Origin: Comamonadaceae bacterium
Lineage (GTDB): Bacteria > Pseudomonadota > Gammaproteobacteria > Burkholderiales > Burkholderiaceae_C
DNA length: 64,000 nucleotides
Reading direction: 5' to 3'
Assembly: GCA_027488255.1 (NCBI GenBank)
Contig: JAIYBZ010000029.1
Coordinates: forward strand, 1 to 64,000
Shown here: piece by piece, positions 47,894-57,973 of the stretch
Numbering within the stretch: the stretch's first letter is position 1
How the letters are laid out: every line of letters starts with the position of its first letter
Translations under genes and position numbers: made by a program
Notes under the pieces: generated by a model
What the model was told of the DNA's origin: nothing
Seen by the model: the letters and a program-made list of their open reading frames with translations, nothing else
Database searches by the model: none

Positions 47894-49426
47894 ATGGCCG
47901 AACCGATGCTGATTGCACAAAATGCGCAGGCGCAATGCTTTCTTTTGCCCAGTTTGGCCAACCGCCACGGCCTCATCACCGGCGCCACGGGCACAGGCAA
48001 AACGGTGACCCTGCAAACCTTGGCGGAAAATTTTTCACGACAAGGCGTTCCCGTGTTCATGGCAGATGTCAAGGGAGACCTCACCGGCATCAGCCAATGC
48101 GGAAAAACAGGTGAAAAACTGGCCAAGGTCTTGGCCGACCGCGGCATGCCCACGCCGGAGCCCATGGCCTGCCCGACGACAGTTTGGGATGTTTTTGGTG
48201 AACGGGGTCACCCCGTGCGTGCCACCATTTCAGACATGGGTCCGTTGTTGTTGACCCGCATGTTGGGCTTAAACGAAACCCAAGCCGGCGTGCTGAACCT
48301 GGTCTTCAAGATTGCCGATGACAACGGCTTATTGTTGTTAGACATGAAGGATCTGCGGGCCATGCTGCAGTACGTGGGTGACAACGCCAAACAGTTCACC
48401 ACCGAATACGGCAACATCAGTGCGGCCAGCATTGGTGCCATTCAGCGGGGATTGCTGCAAATTGAAAGCCAAGGTGGCGATCGTTTCTTTGGCGAGCCCA
48501 TGCTCAACATTGAAGACTTCATGCAAACCGATGCGCAAGGAATGGGCATCGTGAACATTTTGGCGGCCGACAAGCTGATGAACGCGCCGCGCTTGTACGC
48601 CACATTCTTGCTGTGGCTTTTGTCGGAGTTGTTTGAGGTGCTGCCAGAAATTGGCGATCCTGAAAAACCCAAGTTGGTGTTCTTTTTTGACGAGGCACAC
48701 CTGCTCTTCAAGGATGCCCCCGCTGCTTTGATCGAGCGCATTGAGTTGGTCGTGCGGCTCGTCCGGTCCAAAGGGGTCGGGGTGTATTTCGTGACCCAAA
48801 ACCCACTCGATATCCCAGACAGTGTGCTCGGCCAATTGGGCAACCGCGTGCAGCATGCCTTGCGTGCCTACACCCCTCGCGACCAAAAGGCGGTGGCCGC
48901 CACTGCACAAACCATGCGTCCCAAGGCAGGGCTGAACATCGAAGCGGCCATCACCGAGCTGGCCGTCGGTGAGGCTTTGGTGAGCTTTTTAGACGCCAAA
49001 GGCCGCCCCAGTGAGACAGAGCGCGTGTTTGTGTTGCTTCCCGGCAGCCAATTGGGGCCGATTCAGCCTGAACAGCGCCAAGCCCTGTTGCAAGGCTCTT
49101 TGGTCGCTGGAATCTATGAACAAGCCCAAGACCGCGAATCGGCATTTGAAAAGATCAAGGGCCAAGCGACTGCCGCCACTGGCGGTGCACCCTCTGGCGG
49201 CAGCTTGCCTGGTCAAACGCCGTCAAATTCAGAGGCGCAAGACGGTGGCTTGATGGGCAACCTGTCAGACATGTTGTTTGGCAGCACCGGCCCGCGTGGC
49301 GGGCAACGCGATGGCGTGGCGCAATTGGTGGTCAAGAGCGCCGTGCGCACCGTGGGCTCGGCCATTGGACGCGAAATTGTGCGGGGTGTGCTGGGCGGTT
49401 TGTTGGGCTCCAGTCGCCGCCGCTGA
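47894..49426 (+). CDS. HerA-like ATPase (DUF853/YjgR family)
   Basis: 510 residues. Walker A is [11 protein letters not shown] near residue 30, and Walker B is [14 protein letters not shown] Gly/Ser/Pro-rich linker (about 425-460) leads to a conserved hydrophobic C-terminus that begins at [21 protein letters not shown]. The family is related to HerA/FtsK translocases but its function is not established. GGGAG lies eight bases before the ATG. There is no nuclease partner (NurA) nearby; it stands alone between yebC and rplI. Confidence 0.9.
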   Translation: MAEPMLIAQNAQAQCFLLPSLANRHGLITGATGTGKTVTLQTLAENFSRQGVPVFMADVKGDLTGISQCGKTGEKLAKVLADRGMPTPEPMACPTTVWDVFGERGHPVRATISDMGPLLLTRMLGLNETQAGVLNLVFKIADDNGLLLLDMKDLRAMLQYVGDNAKQFTTEYGNISAASIGAIQRGLLQIESQGGDRFFGEPMLNIEDFMQTDAQGMGIVNILAADKLMNAPRLYATFLLWLLSELFEVLPEIGDPEKPKLVFFFDEAHLLFKDAPAALIERIELVVRLVRSKGVGVYFVTQNPLDIPDSVLGQLGNRVQHALRAYTPRDQKAVAATAQTMRPKAGLNIEAAITELAVGEALVSFLDAKGRPSETERVFVLLPGSQLGPIQPEQRQALLQGSLVAGIYEQAQDRESAFEKIKGQATAATGGAPSGGSLPGQTPSNSEAQDGGLMGNLSDMLFGSTGPRGGQRDGVAQLVVKSAVRTVGSAIGREIVRGVLGGLLGSSRRR

Positions 49427-49447
49427 TGTCCGCGGATGCCAGACGAA

Positions 49448-49477
49448 AAAAAACCGCCGGGGATAAGCTGGCGGTTT
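49448..49477 (-). terminator. Terminator of the rpsF-rplI operon
   Basis: AACCGCC (49452-49458) pairs with GGCGGTT (49470-49476). On the minus strand an eight-base T-run follows. It lies 27 bases past the rplI stop. Confidence 0.85.
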
Positions 49478-49504
49478 GTGATCGGTTGAACCGAACGGAC
49501 AGAA

Positions 49505-49957
49505 TCAGGCGGTTTCGCCCAACACGGTGACCGTCACGTCCACCACCACATCGGTGTGCAAAGCCACCGCCACGGTGGATTCGCTCACGGTCTTGATGGG
49601 GCCGAGAGGCATACGGATCTGGGACTTCACCAGTTTGTAGCCTTGCTTGTTCAGCTCTTCGCAGATGTCGTGGTTGGTCACGGAACCAAACAAACGACCG
49701 TCCACGCCGGCTTTTTGCGACAACTTCACCACCAGACCAGACAATTTCTCGCCTTGGGCTTGGGCATCAGCCAATTTGGCAGCAGCGGCTTTTTCGAGCT
49801 CCACGCGACGCGCTTCGAACTCGGCTTTGTTGGACTCAGTGGCGCGACGAGCGCGGCCTTGAGGAATCAAAAAGTTGCGAGCGTAGCCGTCTTTGACTTT
49901 GACGATATCGCCCAGATTACCCAGGTTCACAACCTTTTCGAGCAGGATGATTTGCAT
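49505..49957 (-). CDS. rplI: 50S ribosomal protein L9
   Basis: 150 residues. The N-terminal rRNA-binding domain carries the L9 signature from [20 protein letters not shown], then a long connecting helix rich in Ala/Glu/Lys and a C-terminal domain. It is the last gene of rpsF-priB-rpsR-rplI. Confidence 0.99.
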   Translation of the reverse strand: MQIILLEKVVNLGNLGDIVKVKDGYARNFLIPQGRARRATESNKAEFEARRVELEKAAAAKLADAQAQGEKLSGLVVKLSQKAGVDGRLFGSVTNHDICEELNKQGYKLVKSQIRMPLGPIKTVSESTVAVALHTDVVVDVTVTVLGETA

Positions 49958-49968
49958 GGTTGGACTCC

Positions 49969-50250
49969 TTAGACTTTGTGCTGGTCGGTGTAGGGCAACA
50001 TGGCCAAGAAGCGGGCGCGCTTGATGGCGGTGTTGAGCTGTCGCTGGAAGATGGCACGGGTGCCTGTCAAGCGTGCAGGAATGATCTTGCCGTTTTCGGC
50101 GATGAAGTCACGCAAGGTGTCCACATCTTTGTAGTCGATCTCTTCGACGCCGGTCACGGTGAAGCGGCAAAAACGCTTGCGCTTGAACAGCAGTGACTGG
50201 GTGTTGCGCTTAGGGCGCTTGTCTTTGTTGAATTTTTTGAACGTGGCCAT
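49969..50250 (-). CDS. rpsR: 30S ribosomal protein S18
   Basis: 93 residues, basic. It contains the S18 core [20 protein letters not shown] and the C-terminal [12 protein letters not shown]. It partners S6 on the 30S platform. It lies 11 bases upstream of rplI. Confidence 0.99.
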   Translation of the reverse strand: MATFKKFNKDKRPKRNTQSLLFKRKRFCRFTVTGVEEIDYKDVDTLRDFIAENGKIIPARLTGTRAIFQRQLNTAIKRARFLAMLPYTDQHKV

Positions 50251-50264
50251 GGGGCCTCCTGAAA

Positions 50265-50552
50265 TTAATCTTGCTGAAACTCTTGAATGTGCAACACGAC
50301 ACTTTTACCTTGTCGAGGGGTGGCTAAAAAGCCTTTGAACTGCCAGACACTGCCAATCGCTTGTTTCACCAGCGTTTCGGCCTGATGCCCGAAGGCCAAG
50401 GCACGAAGCTTGAGCTGGACTTTGCGGATTTGTCCTGCCTCGTGGACTTCAGAGGCATGCTCCAAAATCAAATCCAGAGCGGGCAAACCAGCGGGGGTGT
50501 ATCGCAAAGCGGCTTGCTCAGCAATACAAGCGGTCAGTTCTGTTCGGTTCAC
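50265..50552 (-). CDS. priB: Primosomal replication protein N (PriB)
   Basis: 95 residues, single OB fold that binds ssDNA and aids PriA-dependent restart. The [13 protein letters not shown] segment is the family hallmark. The start is GTG at 50552, with GAGG only one base upstream, which is a tight spacing; alignment with other PriB N-termini still supports it. Position between rpsF and rpsR is diagnostic of beta- and gammaproteobacteria. Confidence 0.95.
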   Translation of the reverse strand: MNRTELTACIAEQAALRYTPAGLPALDLILEHASEVHEAGQIRKVQLKLRALAFGHQAETLVKQAIGSVWQFKGFLATPRQGKSVVLHIQEFQQD

Positions 50553-50569
50553 TCCTCAACGGGTCAGTA

Positions 50570-50935
50570 TCAAGCGGCGAATTCGGCTTGTTGTGACTTG
50601 CGGGCTTCTTCGCGCTCGACAGTCTTCATCATGGACGAAGGTGCAGTGTCGGCTTTTTTCTTGAGCACGGTCAGGTGACGCAACACAGCATCGTTGAACT
50701 TGAAGGCATGCTCCAACTCGGCCATGACCGCTTGGTCGGCTTCGATGTTCACGCAGAGGTAGTGGGCTTTGCCCAGTTTGTTGATTTGGTAAGCCAACTG
50801 ACGACGGCCCCAATCTTCAACACGGTGGATGTTGCCACCGCCGGCAGTGATCATGCCTTTGTAGCGCTCCAGCATGGCTGGAACTTGTTCAGACTGATCG
50901 GGATGGATCAGCAAAATGATTTCGTAATGACGCAT
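50570..50935 (-). CDS. rpsF: 30S ribosomal protein S6
   Basis: 121 residues. It begins [19 protein letters not shown] and contains the [10 protein letters not shown] motif of S6. It has an AAGGAG ribosome site. It is the first gene of its operon, preceded by a structured leader. Confidence 0.99.
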   Translation of the reverse strand: MRHYEIILLIHPDQSEQVPAMLERYKGMITAGGGNIHRVEDWGRRQLAYQINKLGKAHYLCVNIEADQAVMAELEHAFKFNDAVLRHLTVLKKKADTAPSSMMKTVEREEARKSQQAEFAA

Positions 50936-50971
50936 TGAGACTCCTTGCGGTTAACCCAAAAGGTTGGAAAA

Positions 50972-51000
50972 GCCGCCCCCAGCGTCTGTCGGGGTGCGGC
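50972..51000 (-). promoter_or_regulatory. Structured rpsF leader, candidate S6:S18 autoregulatory element
   Basis: GCCGC-CCCC (50972-50980) pairs with GGGG-T-GCGGC (50991-51000), giving a bulged hairpin 36 bases upstream of rpsF and downstream of a TATAAT box. Many bacteria carry an S6:S18-binding hairpin with a CCG-containing bulge here. On the minus strand TTTT follows, so it could instead terminate the symporter transcript. Confidence 0.5.
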
Positions 51001-51015
51001 AAGGCGAAGCCTCAG

Positions 51016-51021
51016 ATTATA
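51016..51021 (-). promoter_or_regulatory. -10 box of the rpsF operon
   Basis: Perfect TATAAT on the minus strand about 80 bases upstream of the rpsF ATG, overlapping the space after the symporter stop. The -35 region is weak. Confidence 0.5.
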
Positions 51022-51029
51022 GCTTTATT

Positions 51030-53144
51030 TCACAGGCCCGGGTAGTCCGTTTTAGACGCCGAAGTGTGTTGGGGTACCTGCCCCACCCCTTTGGGTAACA
51101 ACAAAGTCATCAAAATGATCGACAACATGCCTGCAGGGACACCAAACACGCCGGCGGACAGCGGCTGAATGCCCAGCCACAGCCCTCCTAAAGGATCCAG
51201 TCCCCAAAAATGGCGGAAGCTGGGGGCATTGATGACCATGTAGTAGATCGTCACCCCCAAGCCCACCAGCATGCCGGTCACCACGGCATAGCGATGGACA
51301 CGCTGCCACAACATGCCCAGCAACATGCCCGGGAAAAAAGCGGCCGCCGCCAGAGAAAAAGAGGTCGAGACCAAGGCCAAAATTTCTGCGGGTTTGAAGG
51401 CTGCGACGACGGCCGCCAACATGGCCACGGCCAACAAGGCAAATTTAGACAGGATGACTCGACCTTCTGGCGACTTGGGTTTTCTCTCCCGGCCGGGGCC
51501 AATGTCGTGCACCAAGGCATTGCTGATGGTCAACAACAAGCCATCCGCCGTGGACAAGGCCGCCGCCAATCCCCCTGCGGCCACCAACCCTGACACCACA
51601 TAGGGCATGCCGCCCATCTCTGGGGTGGCCAACATGATCATGTCCGCGCCCAATTTCAACTCGCCCAATTGCAAGACGCGATCTCCGTTGATGTCGGAAA
51701 AAGACAACAAGCCTGAATCGAGGCGCGCCCATTGGAACATCCAACTGGGCAAGTCTTCAAAGCTGCTGCCCACCAAATTGTTCAGCACTTCGAACTTGAC
51801 CATCACCGCCAAAGCGGGAACGCTCAAATAAAGCAAGCCAATAAAAAACAAGGACCAAGCCACCGAAGTGCGGGCTTGGGCCACCGAGGGCAAGGTGTAA
51901 AAGCGCGTCAGCAGATGAGGCAAGCCCGCCGTGCCCACCATGAGACAAAAAACCAAGGCCAGAAAATTAAGCCGGGATGTCTCAAACAATTGGACTTCTT
52001 GTGGGGTGCCGTTCGGATTGCCAGCAAAGGCCTGGGCATGCATGGGCATGCCGCCTAGCGGCCGTGCCCGTTCCAGGTTTTCATGCATCGCACGGGTCCA
52101 TTGCTCCCGTGCTGTCATGGCATCAGGGGGGACTGCCAAAAGTTCACGCCGCGCTTGCGCGATGGCGGCATAGTCTGCCGATTGCGACTTGAGCAGTCGA
52201 ATTTTCTCTTCCAGTTCTTGGCGCAACTCGATCAAAGAACGGTCCACATGCTCCAACCGCTCTTTGTACATCTGCGCACGTCGGGCAAACTCTTCCCTGA
52301 CCTCGACTTCGCCGGGATCATCCATGAGTTTCTTTTCGATCGCTTCAATTTTCGACATTTGTTGGCCATAAACCAGGGGCGCCAAAGGGGTGCCCATCTG
52401 TTTGTAGGCCAGCCATGACACGGGGATCATGAAAGCCAGCAGCAACATGATGTATTGCGCGACTTGGGTCCAGGTGATCGCACGCATACCGCCCAGAAAT
52501 GAGCACAGCAGCACGCCCCCCAAACCGAGCAAGATGCCAATTTCGAATTGAACGCCTGTCAAGCGGGAGGCGATCAAACCAATGCCGTAGATTTGCGCCA
52601 CCACATAGGTGAACGAACACAAAACCGACGCCAACGCTGCTAACACACGGGGCCATCGCCCACCGTAGCGTTGGTCGAAGTAATCCGGCAGGGTGTACAG
52701 CTTCATGGACCGAAGATGGGGTGCGATCAGCAGCCCCACCAAACAAAAGCCACCGGTCCAGCCCATGACATAAGCCAAACCACCAGCCTGTTGTCCACTG
52801 CCCGAAAACCCCTGCAGATAAAGCGCACCCGCCAAGCTGATGAACGAGGCAGCGCTCATCCAATCCGCCGCTGTGGCCATGCCGTTGTACATCGCAGGTA
52901 TGCGGCGGCCCGCCACGTAATACTCGTCTTCGTCCGAGGTGCGACCCGAAATACCAATGAAGGCATAGATCATCACGGTAGTGAACAAAAAGATCGGGCC
53001 AATCAGATTACGCGACAGGCCCCACCGTTCAGCCCAGGCCATCGCCCCGAAAAGCGTGAGGAGCAGTGCGATATAAATCAGGACATTGCGATGCAATCGC
53101 CAAAGGTAGCCCACAGCATCGGTGGGATCTTTTTGCTCTGTCAT
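51030..53144 (-). CDS. Sodium:solute symporter (SSS family, ActP-like, VC_2705-type)
   Basis: 704 residues from the ATG at 53144, which has AAGG at good spacing. About 13 membrane helices of the SSS fold are expected; GLAYVMGWTGGF and AALSTADGLLLTISNALVHD match acetate/organic-acid permeases. Two insertions are unusual against plain SSS proteins: a charged coiled coil of about 75 residues (KIEAIEKKL to QARREL, encoded near 52145-52370) and an EF-hand-like loop DINGDRVLQLGE (51660-51695). It follows ppsA by 22 bases, so it probably imports a gluconeogenic acid. The substrate is not proven. Confidence 0.9.
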   Translation of the reverse strand: MTEQKDPTDAVGYLWRLHRNVLIYIALLLTLFGAMAWAERWGLSRNLIGPIFLFTTVMIYAFIGISGRTSDEDEYYVAGRRIPAMYNGMATAADWMSAASFISLAGALYLQGFSGSGQQAGGLAYVMGWTGGFCLVGLLIAPHLRSMKLYTLPDYFDQRYGGRWPRVLAALASVLCSFTYVVAQIYGIGLIASRLTGVQFEIGILLGLGGVLLCSFLGGMRAITWTQVAQYIMLLLAFMIPVSWLAYKQMGTPLAPLVYGQQMSKIEAIEKKLMDDPGEVEVREEFARRAQMYKERLEHVDRSLIELRQELEEKIRLLKSQSADYAAIAQARRELLAVPPDAMTAREQWTRAMHENLERARPLGGMPMHAQAFAGNPNGTPQEVQLFETSRLNFLALVFCLMVGTAGLPHLLTRFYTLPSVAQARTSVAWSLFFIGLLYLSVPALAVMVKFEVLNNLVGSSFEDLPSWMFQWARLDSGLLSFSDINGDRVLQLGELKLGADMIMLATPEMGGMPYVVSGLVAAGGLAAALSTADGLLLTISNALVHDIGPGRERKPKSPEGRVILSKFALLAVAMLAAVVAAFKPAEILALVSTSFSLAAAAFFPGMLLGMLWQRVHRYAVVTGMLVGLGVTIYYMVINAPSFRHFWGLDPLGGLWLGIQPLSAGVFGVPAGMLSIILMTLLLPKGVGQVPQHTSASKTDYPGL

Positions 53145-53166
53145 CGCAAGACCTTCCAACCCAGAT

Positions 53167-55557
53167 TTATTGACCCAAATTGGTCCAAGTCTCAATCACG
53201 GTGTCTGGATTGAGCGAGATCGAGCTGATGCCTTGGTCCATCAGCCAGCGCGCAAAGTCAGGGTGATCGCTGGGGCCTTGGCCGCAAATGCCGATGTATT
53301 TGCCTTGCGACAAACACGCCTTGATGGCCTGAGAGATGAGCGCCGTGACGGCGGGGTCTCGTTCATCAAAATCGGCGGCCAGCAACTCCATGCCCGAGTC
53401 ACGGTCCAGACCCAAGGTGAGTTGGGTCAGGTCGTTCGAGCCAATTGAAAAGCCGTCGAAGTACTGGAGGAATTGCTCGGCCAAGATGGCGTTGCTGGGA
53501 ACCTCGCACATCATGATGATCTTGAGGCCGTCTTGGCCACGTCGCAAACCTTGCGAGGCCAACAAGTTGGTCACTTTTTCAGCTTGTCCCAAGGTCCGCA
53601 CAAACGGCACCATGATTTGCACATTGGTCAGGCCCATTTCACCGCGCACCCGTTTCAAAGCCTCGCACTCCATGGCAAAAGCTTGGCCAAAATCTGCACT
53701 GACATAACGCGCAGCGCCCCGGAAACCCAACATGGGGTTTTCTTCTTCGGGCTCGTAGCGGCTACCGCCAATCAGTTTGCGGTATTCATTGCTCTTGAAA
53801 TCAGACAAGCGAACAATCACCGGTTTGGGCCAAAACGCAGCAGCAATGCTGGCCACGCCTTCCGTCACTTTGTCGACATAAAAAGCGCGCGGCGAGGCAT
53901 GGCCGCGGGCCACAGATTCGACGGCTTTCTTCAGATCGGCATCGATTGCGGGATAGTCCAAGATCGCTTTGGGGTGCACGCCAATGTTGTTGTTGATGAT
54001 GAATTCAAGCCGTGCCAAGCCCACCCCCGCATTGGGCAGTTGCGCGAAGTCAAAGGCCAACTGGGGATTGCCCACGTTCATCATGATTTTGGTCTTGATC
54101 TCGGGCAGCACGCCGCGCTGCACCTCACTGATCTCGGTTTCCAACAAGCCGTCGTAAATGTGTCCGGTATCGCCTTCGGCGCAACTCACCGTGACCAAGG
54201 TGCCTTCGGTCAAATTTTCAGTGGCATTGCCACAGCCCACCACCGCCGGAATGCCCAGTTCGCGCGCGATGATGGCCGCATGGCACGTGCGTCCGCCACG
54301 GTTGGTCACAATCGCACTGGCGCGCTTCATGACGGGTTCCCAATTCGGGTCGGTCATGTCGGTCACCAGCACATCGCCGGCTTGCACCTTGTCCATTTCG
54401 CTGATGCTGTGCACCAAGCGCACGGGGCCCGTGCCAATCTTTTGTCCAATCGCCCGGCCCTCGGCCAACACGGCACTCTTGCCTTTGAGCTTGTAACGCA
54501 ACTCTGGGGCGCCTTTGGCCTGGCTTTTCACGGTCTCTGGGCGGGCTTGCAAGATGTACAGCAAACCATCGGTGCCGTCTTTGCCCCACTCAATGTCCAT
54601 CGGACGGCCATAGTGCTGCTCGATCACCACCGCATAACGCGCCAATTGTTCGACCTCCTCATCGGTCAAGCTGTAACGGTTGCGCAGCTCGGTGGGCACA
54701 TCGGTGGTTTTGACCAATTTGCCGGTCGCCGCTTTTTCTGCCGGGGTGGCAAACACCATTTCAATCAATTTAGAGCCCAGGTTGCGGCGAATCACGCAAC
54801 GGTGGCCTGCAGCCAACATGGGTTTGTGCACATAAAACTCATCGGGATTGACCGCGCCTTGAACCACTGTTTCGCCCAAGCCATAACTGGAAGTGATGAA
54901 CACCACCTCTTCAAAGCCCGACTCGGTATCGATTGTGAACATGACCCCGGCCGCGCCCAAATCTGAACGCACCATGCGTTGCACTCCGGCAGACAAGGCC
55001 ACATCGGCATGCGCAAAACCCTTGTGCACGCGGTAACTGATGGCTCGGTCGTTGTACAAAGAGGCAAACACCTCTTTCATTTTGTGCAACACATCCTCGA
55101 TGCCCACCACGTTCAAAAAGGTTTCTTGTTGGCCAGCAAAAGAAGCGTCAGGCAAGTCTTCGGCGGTGGCCGATGAGCGCACTGCAAAAGAAGCTTCAGG
55201 GTTGTTGCCCTGCAAACGCGCAAATTCACTGCGAATGGCTTGTTCTAAGTCGGCAGGAAAAGGTTGCGCCTCGACCATGGCGCGAATCTCTGCACCCGCG
55301 GCCGCCAAGGCCCGGACATCTTCGGTGTCCAAGGCATTCAAGCGCGCGTTGATGCGCTCGCTCAACCCTTCGAAAGCCAAAAATTGTCGAAATGCGTGGG
55401 CGGTGGTGGCAAATCCGGTGGGCACACGAACGCCCGAAGGCAATTGCGAGATCATTTCGCCCAAGCTGGCATTTTTGCCACCCACCGATTCGACATCGGT
55501 CATGCGCAAAAGCTCAAACGGCACGACCCAGGCGGTCTCACTGAACAGTTCAGACAT
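53167..55557 (-). CDS. ppsA: Phosphoenolpyruvate synthase
   Basis: 796 residues from the ATG at 55557 (GGAG upstream). It converts pyruvate and ATP to PEP, AMP and phosphate in gluconeogenesis. The N-terminal ATP-binding domain contains [10 protein letters not shown]. The swivelling phosphohistidine domain has [20 protein letters not shown], and the C-terminal barrel ends near [12 protein letters not shown]. It is divergent from ppsR, which is expected to control it by reversible phosphorylation. Confidence 0.98.
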   Translation of the reverse strand: MSELFSETAWVVPFELLRMTDVESVGGKNASLGEMISQLPSGVRVPTGFATTAHAFRQFLAFEGLSERINARLNALDTEDVRALAAAGAEIRAMVEAQPFPADLEQAIRSEFARLQGNNPEASFAVRSSATAEDLPDASFAGQQETFLNVVGIEDVLHKMKEVFASLYNDRAISYRVHKGFAHADVALSAGVQRMVRSDLGAAGVMFTIDTESGFEEVVFITSSYGLGETVVQGAVNPDEFYVHKPMLAAGHRCVIRRNLGSKLIEMVFATPAEKAATGKLVKTTDVPTELRNRYSLTDEEVEQLARYAVVIEQHYGRPMDIEWGKDGTDGLLYILQARPETVKSQAKGAPELRYKLKGKSAVLAEGRAIGQKIGTGPVRLVHSISEMDKVQAGDVLVTDMTDPNWEPVMKRASAIVTNRGGRTCHAAIIARELGIPAVVGCGNATENLTEGTLVTVSCAEGDTGHIYDGLLETEISEVQRGVLPEIKTKIMMNVGNPQLAFDFAQLPNAGVGLARLEFIINNNIGVHPKAILDYPAIDADLKKAVESVARGHASPRAFYVDKVTEGVASIAAAFWPKPVIVRLSDFKSNEYRKLIGGSRYEPEEENPMLGFRGAARYVSADFGQAFAMECEALKRVRGEMGLTNVQIMVPFVRTLGQAEKVTNLLASQGLRRGQDGLKIIMMCEVPSNAILAEQFLQYFDGFSIGSNDLTQLTLGLDRDSGMELLAADFDERDPAVTALISQAIKACLSQGKYIGICGQGPSDHPDFARWLMDQGISSISLNPDTVIETWTNLGQ

Positions 55558-55704
55558 ACAAAGCTCCAAAGTTAAAACCGGGCTCCATGCGCGGCGCTGA
55601 GGTGTTGTTGTTCTTCTTAGAGTGCAACCTGCAGCGGGAGGGGCATGGATAATCGAATCATTTTAGGTGGCTTGTTGCCGCCCCCTTTTGAATTTTTCTC
55701 AACC

Positions 55705-56526
55705 ATGTCAAAACGCAGCGTTTTTTTTGTTTCTGACGGCACGGGCATCACGGCCGAAACTTTTGGCAATGCCATCTTGGCGCAATTCGACATGAAAACC
55801 CGGCATGTCCGCTTGCCATTTACTGACACCGTCGACAAAGCGCATCAAGCCGTGAGGCAAATCAACCAGACCGCAGAAGCCGAGGGCAACAAGCCCATTG
55901 TCTTCACCACGCTGGTCAACATGGAGGTGCTCAAGGTCTTGCAAGAGCATTGCCAAGGCATGCTGCTGGACATGTTTGGCACCTTTGTGAACCCCTTGGA
56001 GATGGAGTTGGGCATCAAGTCGCACCACCGGGTGGGGCGATTTTCGGATGTGAGCAAAAGCAAGGAGTACCACGATCGCATTGAGGCCATCAACTTTTCT
56101 TTGGCCCATGACGATGGTCAATCCAACCGCGACTTGGAATCGGCCGATGTGATTTTGGTCGGCGTTAGCCGCAGCGGCAAAACGCCCACCAGCCTGTATC
56201 TGGCGATGCAACACGGATTGAAGGCGGCCAACTACCCCTTGATTCCCGAAGACTTTGAGCGCAAACAGTTGCCACCAGCCCTGATGCCGCATCGCAAAAA
56301 AATCTTTGGCTTGAGTATTCAGCCCGAACGCTTGGCGGAAATTCGGGCAGAACGGCGGCCGAACTCTAAATATGCAAGCCTTGAAAATTGCCGCATGGAA
56401 GTCTCAGAAGCCGAGGCGATGATGCGCCGCTCAGGCATTCGGTGGTTGTCCACGACCACCAAGTCGATTGAAGAAATCGCCACCACCATCTTGCAAGAAA
56501 TCAAACCCGAACATTTGATTTACTGA
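55705..56526 (+). CDS. ppsR: PEP synthase regulatory protein (kinase/pyrophosphorylase, DUF299)
   Basis: 273 residues from the ATG at 55705 ([21 protein letters not shown]). It inactivates PpsA by ADP-dependent phosphorylation and reactivates it by phosphorolysis. The P-loop is [15 protein letters not shown]. An in-frame ATG at 55645 has a strong GGGAGG ribosome-site-like sequence and would add 20 residues not typical of the family. GATAAT at 55650-55655 could equally be the -10 box for the shorter form. It is divergent from ppsA and converges on glmM. Confidence 0.93.
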   Translation: MSKRSVFFVSDGTGITAETFGNAILAQFDMKTRHVRLPFTDTVDKAHQAVRQINQTAEAEGNKPIVFTTLVNMEVLKVLQEHCQGMLLDMFGTFVNPLEMELGIKSHHRVGRFSDVSKSKEYHDRIEAINFSLAHDDGQSNRDLESADVILVGVSRSGKTPTSLYLAMQHGLKAANYPLIPEDFERKQLPPALMPHRKKIFGLSIQPERLAEIRAERRPNSKYASLENCRMEVSEAEAMMRRSGIRWLSTTTKSIEEIATTILQEIKPEHLIY

Positions 56527-56566
56527 GCCAGGTGGAGTGGCATTCACCACGCTGACTGCGCAAAAA

Positions 56567-57895
56567 TCAGGCGAGTGTGGCGGCGATCCGCTCAGCACAG
56601 ACCTTGGCCAGCTCGGCATCACGCGCCTCGACCATGACGCGCACCAACGGCTCGGTTCCACTGGCACGAATCAGGACACGCCCTGAATCGCCCAAATCGG
56701 CCTCGCAAGCTCGGGTAGCCGCCCACAATGAGGCATGCGATTGCCAGTCAAATCCCGGCGCCAAGCGCACATTGATCAGCACTTGAGGGAACAAAGCAAC
56801 ACCTTCCAGCAGCTGGGTCATGCTCTTTCCACTGCTCACACAGGCCTGCAAAACCTGCAAGGCACTGACCAGTCCGTCACCGGTGGTGTGTTTGTCCAAA
56901 GCCAACAAATGGCCTGAGCCCTCCCCGCCCAGCAACCAACCTTTGTCATGCAAGACTTCCAAGACGTAACGGTCACCGACTTTGGCGCGCTCAAATTGAA
57001 CGCCCCGCTGCTTCAGTGCCACTTCCACCGCCAAGTTGGTCATGAGTGTTCCCACTGCACCAGGAACGGCCTCATCGCGTGCCAAGCGATCGGTCACCAT
57101 CAGGTAAAGCAGTTCGTCGCCATTGAACAATCGGCCTGAGGCGTCGACAAACTGCAACCGATCGGCATCGCCATCTAAGGCAATGCCATAGTCTGCACGG
57201 TGCTCCTTGACCATTTGAACCAACGCTTCGGGATGGGTGGCTCCAACGCCTTTGTTGATATTCAATCCATCGGGTGAGCAACCCATTGCGACCACCTCGG
57301 CCCCCAGCTCATGAAAGACTTTCGGCGCAATTTGATAGGCCGCCCCATGCGCCGCGTCCACCACAATCTTCAGTCCCTTGAGGGTCAAGTCGTTGGAAAA
57401 TGTGCTTTTACAAAACTCAATGTAGCGGCCTGCAGCGTCATTCAGGCGACGGGTTTTTCCCAGTGCCGCGGAGTCCACCCACACGGGGTCTTGCAACAAA
57501 GTGGCTTCGACTTGTTGCTCCCATTCGTCAGAGAGCTTCTTGCCCTGGGCGCTGAAAAATTTGATGCCATTGTCTGCAAAAGGGTTGTGGCTTGCGCTGA
57601 TCACCACCCCCAAGGAAGCACGCTGCGCACGCGTCAAATAGGCGACCGCAGGTGTTGGAACAGGTCCCAACAACACCACATCCACACCCGCAGAGTTGAA
57701 GCCTGACTCCAATGCGCTTTCAAGCATGTAGCCAGAAATGCGCGTGTCTTTGCCGATGAGCACGACAGGGTGGGTTTCTTGGGCCTTGAGGACGCGGCCC
57801 ACCGCATGCGCCAAATGCAAAATAAAGTCGGGCGTGATGGGCCGCTGCCCCACGGTGCCACGAATGCCGTCTGTGCCGAAATACTGGCGCGTCAT
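56567..57895 (-). CDS. glmM: Phosphoglucosamine mutase
   Basis: 442 residues. It interconverts glucosamine-6-P and glucosamine-1-P for UDP-GlcNAc synthesis. The phosphoserine Ser102 sits in ISASHNPF, the metal loop in LDGDADR, and the sugar-binding EGSGH motif and the phosphate-binding [10 protein letters not shown] are present. The ATG at 57895 has AGGA upstream; a TTG at 57901 is unlikely. It ends the rlmE-ftsH-folP-glmM run. Confidence 0.98.
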   Translation of the reverse strand: MTRQYFGTDGIRGTVGQRPITPDFILHLAHAVGRVLKAQETHPVVLIGKDTRISGYMLESALESGFNSAGVDVVLLGPVPTPAVAYLTRAQRASLGVVISASHNPFADNGIKFFSAQGKKLSDEWEQQVEATLLQDPVWVDSAALGKTRRLNDAAGRYIEFCKSTFSNDLTLKGLKIVVDAAHGAAYQIAPKVFHELGAEVVAMGCSPDGLNINKGVGATHPEALVQMVKEHRADYGIALDGDADRLQFVDASGRLFNGDELLYLMVTDRLARDEAVPGAVGTLMTNLAVEVALKQRGVQFERAKVGDRYVLEVLHDKGWLLGGEGSGHLLALDKHTTGDGLVSALQVLQACVSSGKSMTQLLEGVALFPQVLINVRLAPGFDWQSHASLWAATRACEADLGDSGRVLIRASGTEPLVRVMVEARDAELAKVCAERIAATLA

Positions 57896-57973
57896 GCTCA
57901 ATGTCCTGCCTGTTTGAATGTGTCACTTGATTTTAGCGGCCGAGCACGCCCCCTAAGCTGACAGCTCTCGGCC

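Noticed and set aside
53473..54966. A 497-codon plus-strand open frame opposite ppsA
   Set aside because: Antisense to conserved catalytic segments of ppsA; no domain and no ribosome site.
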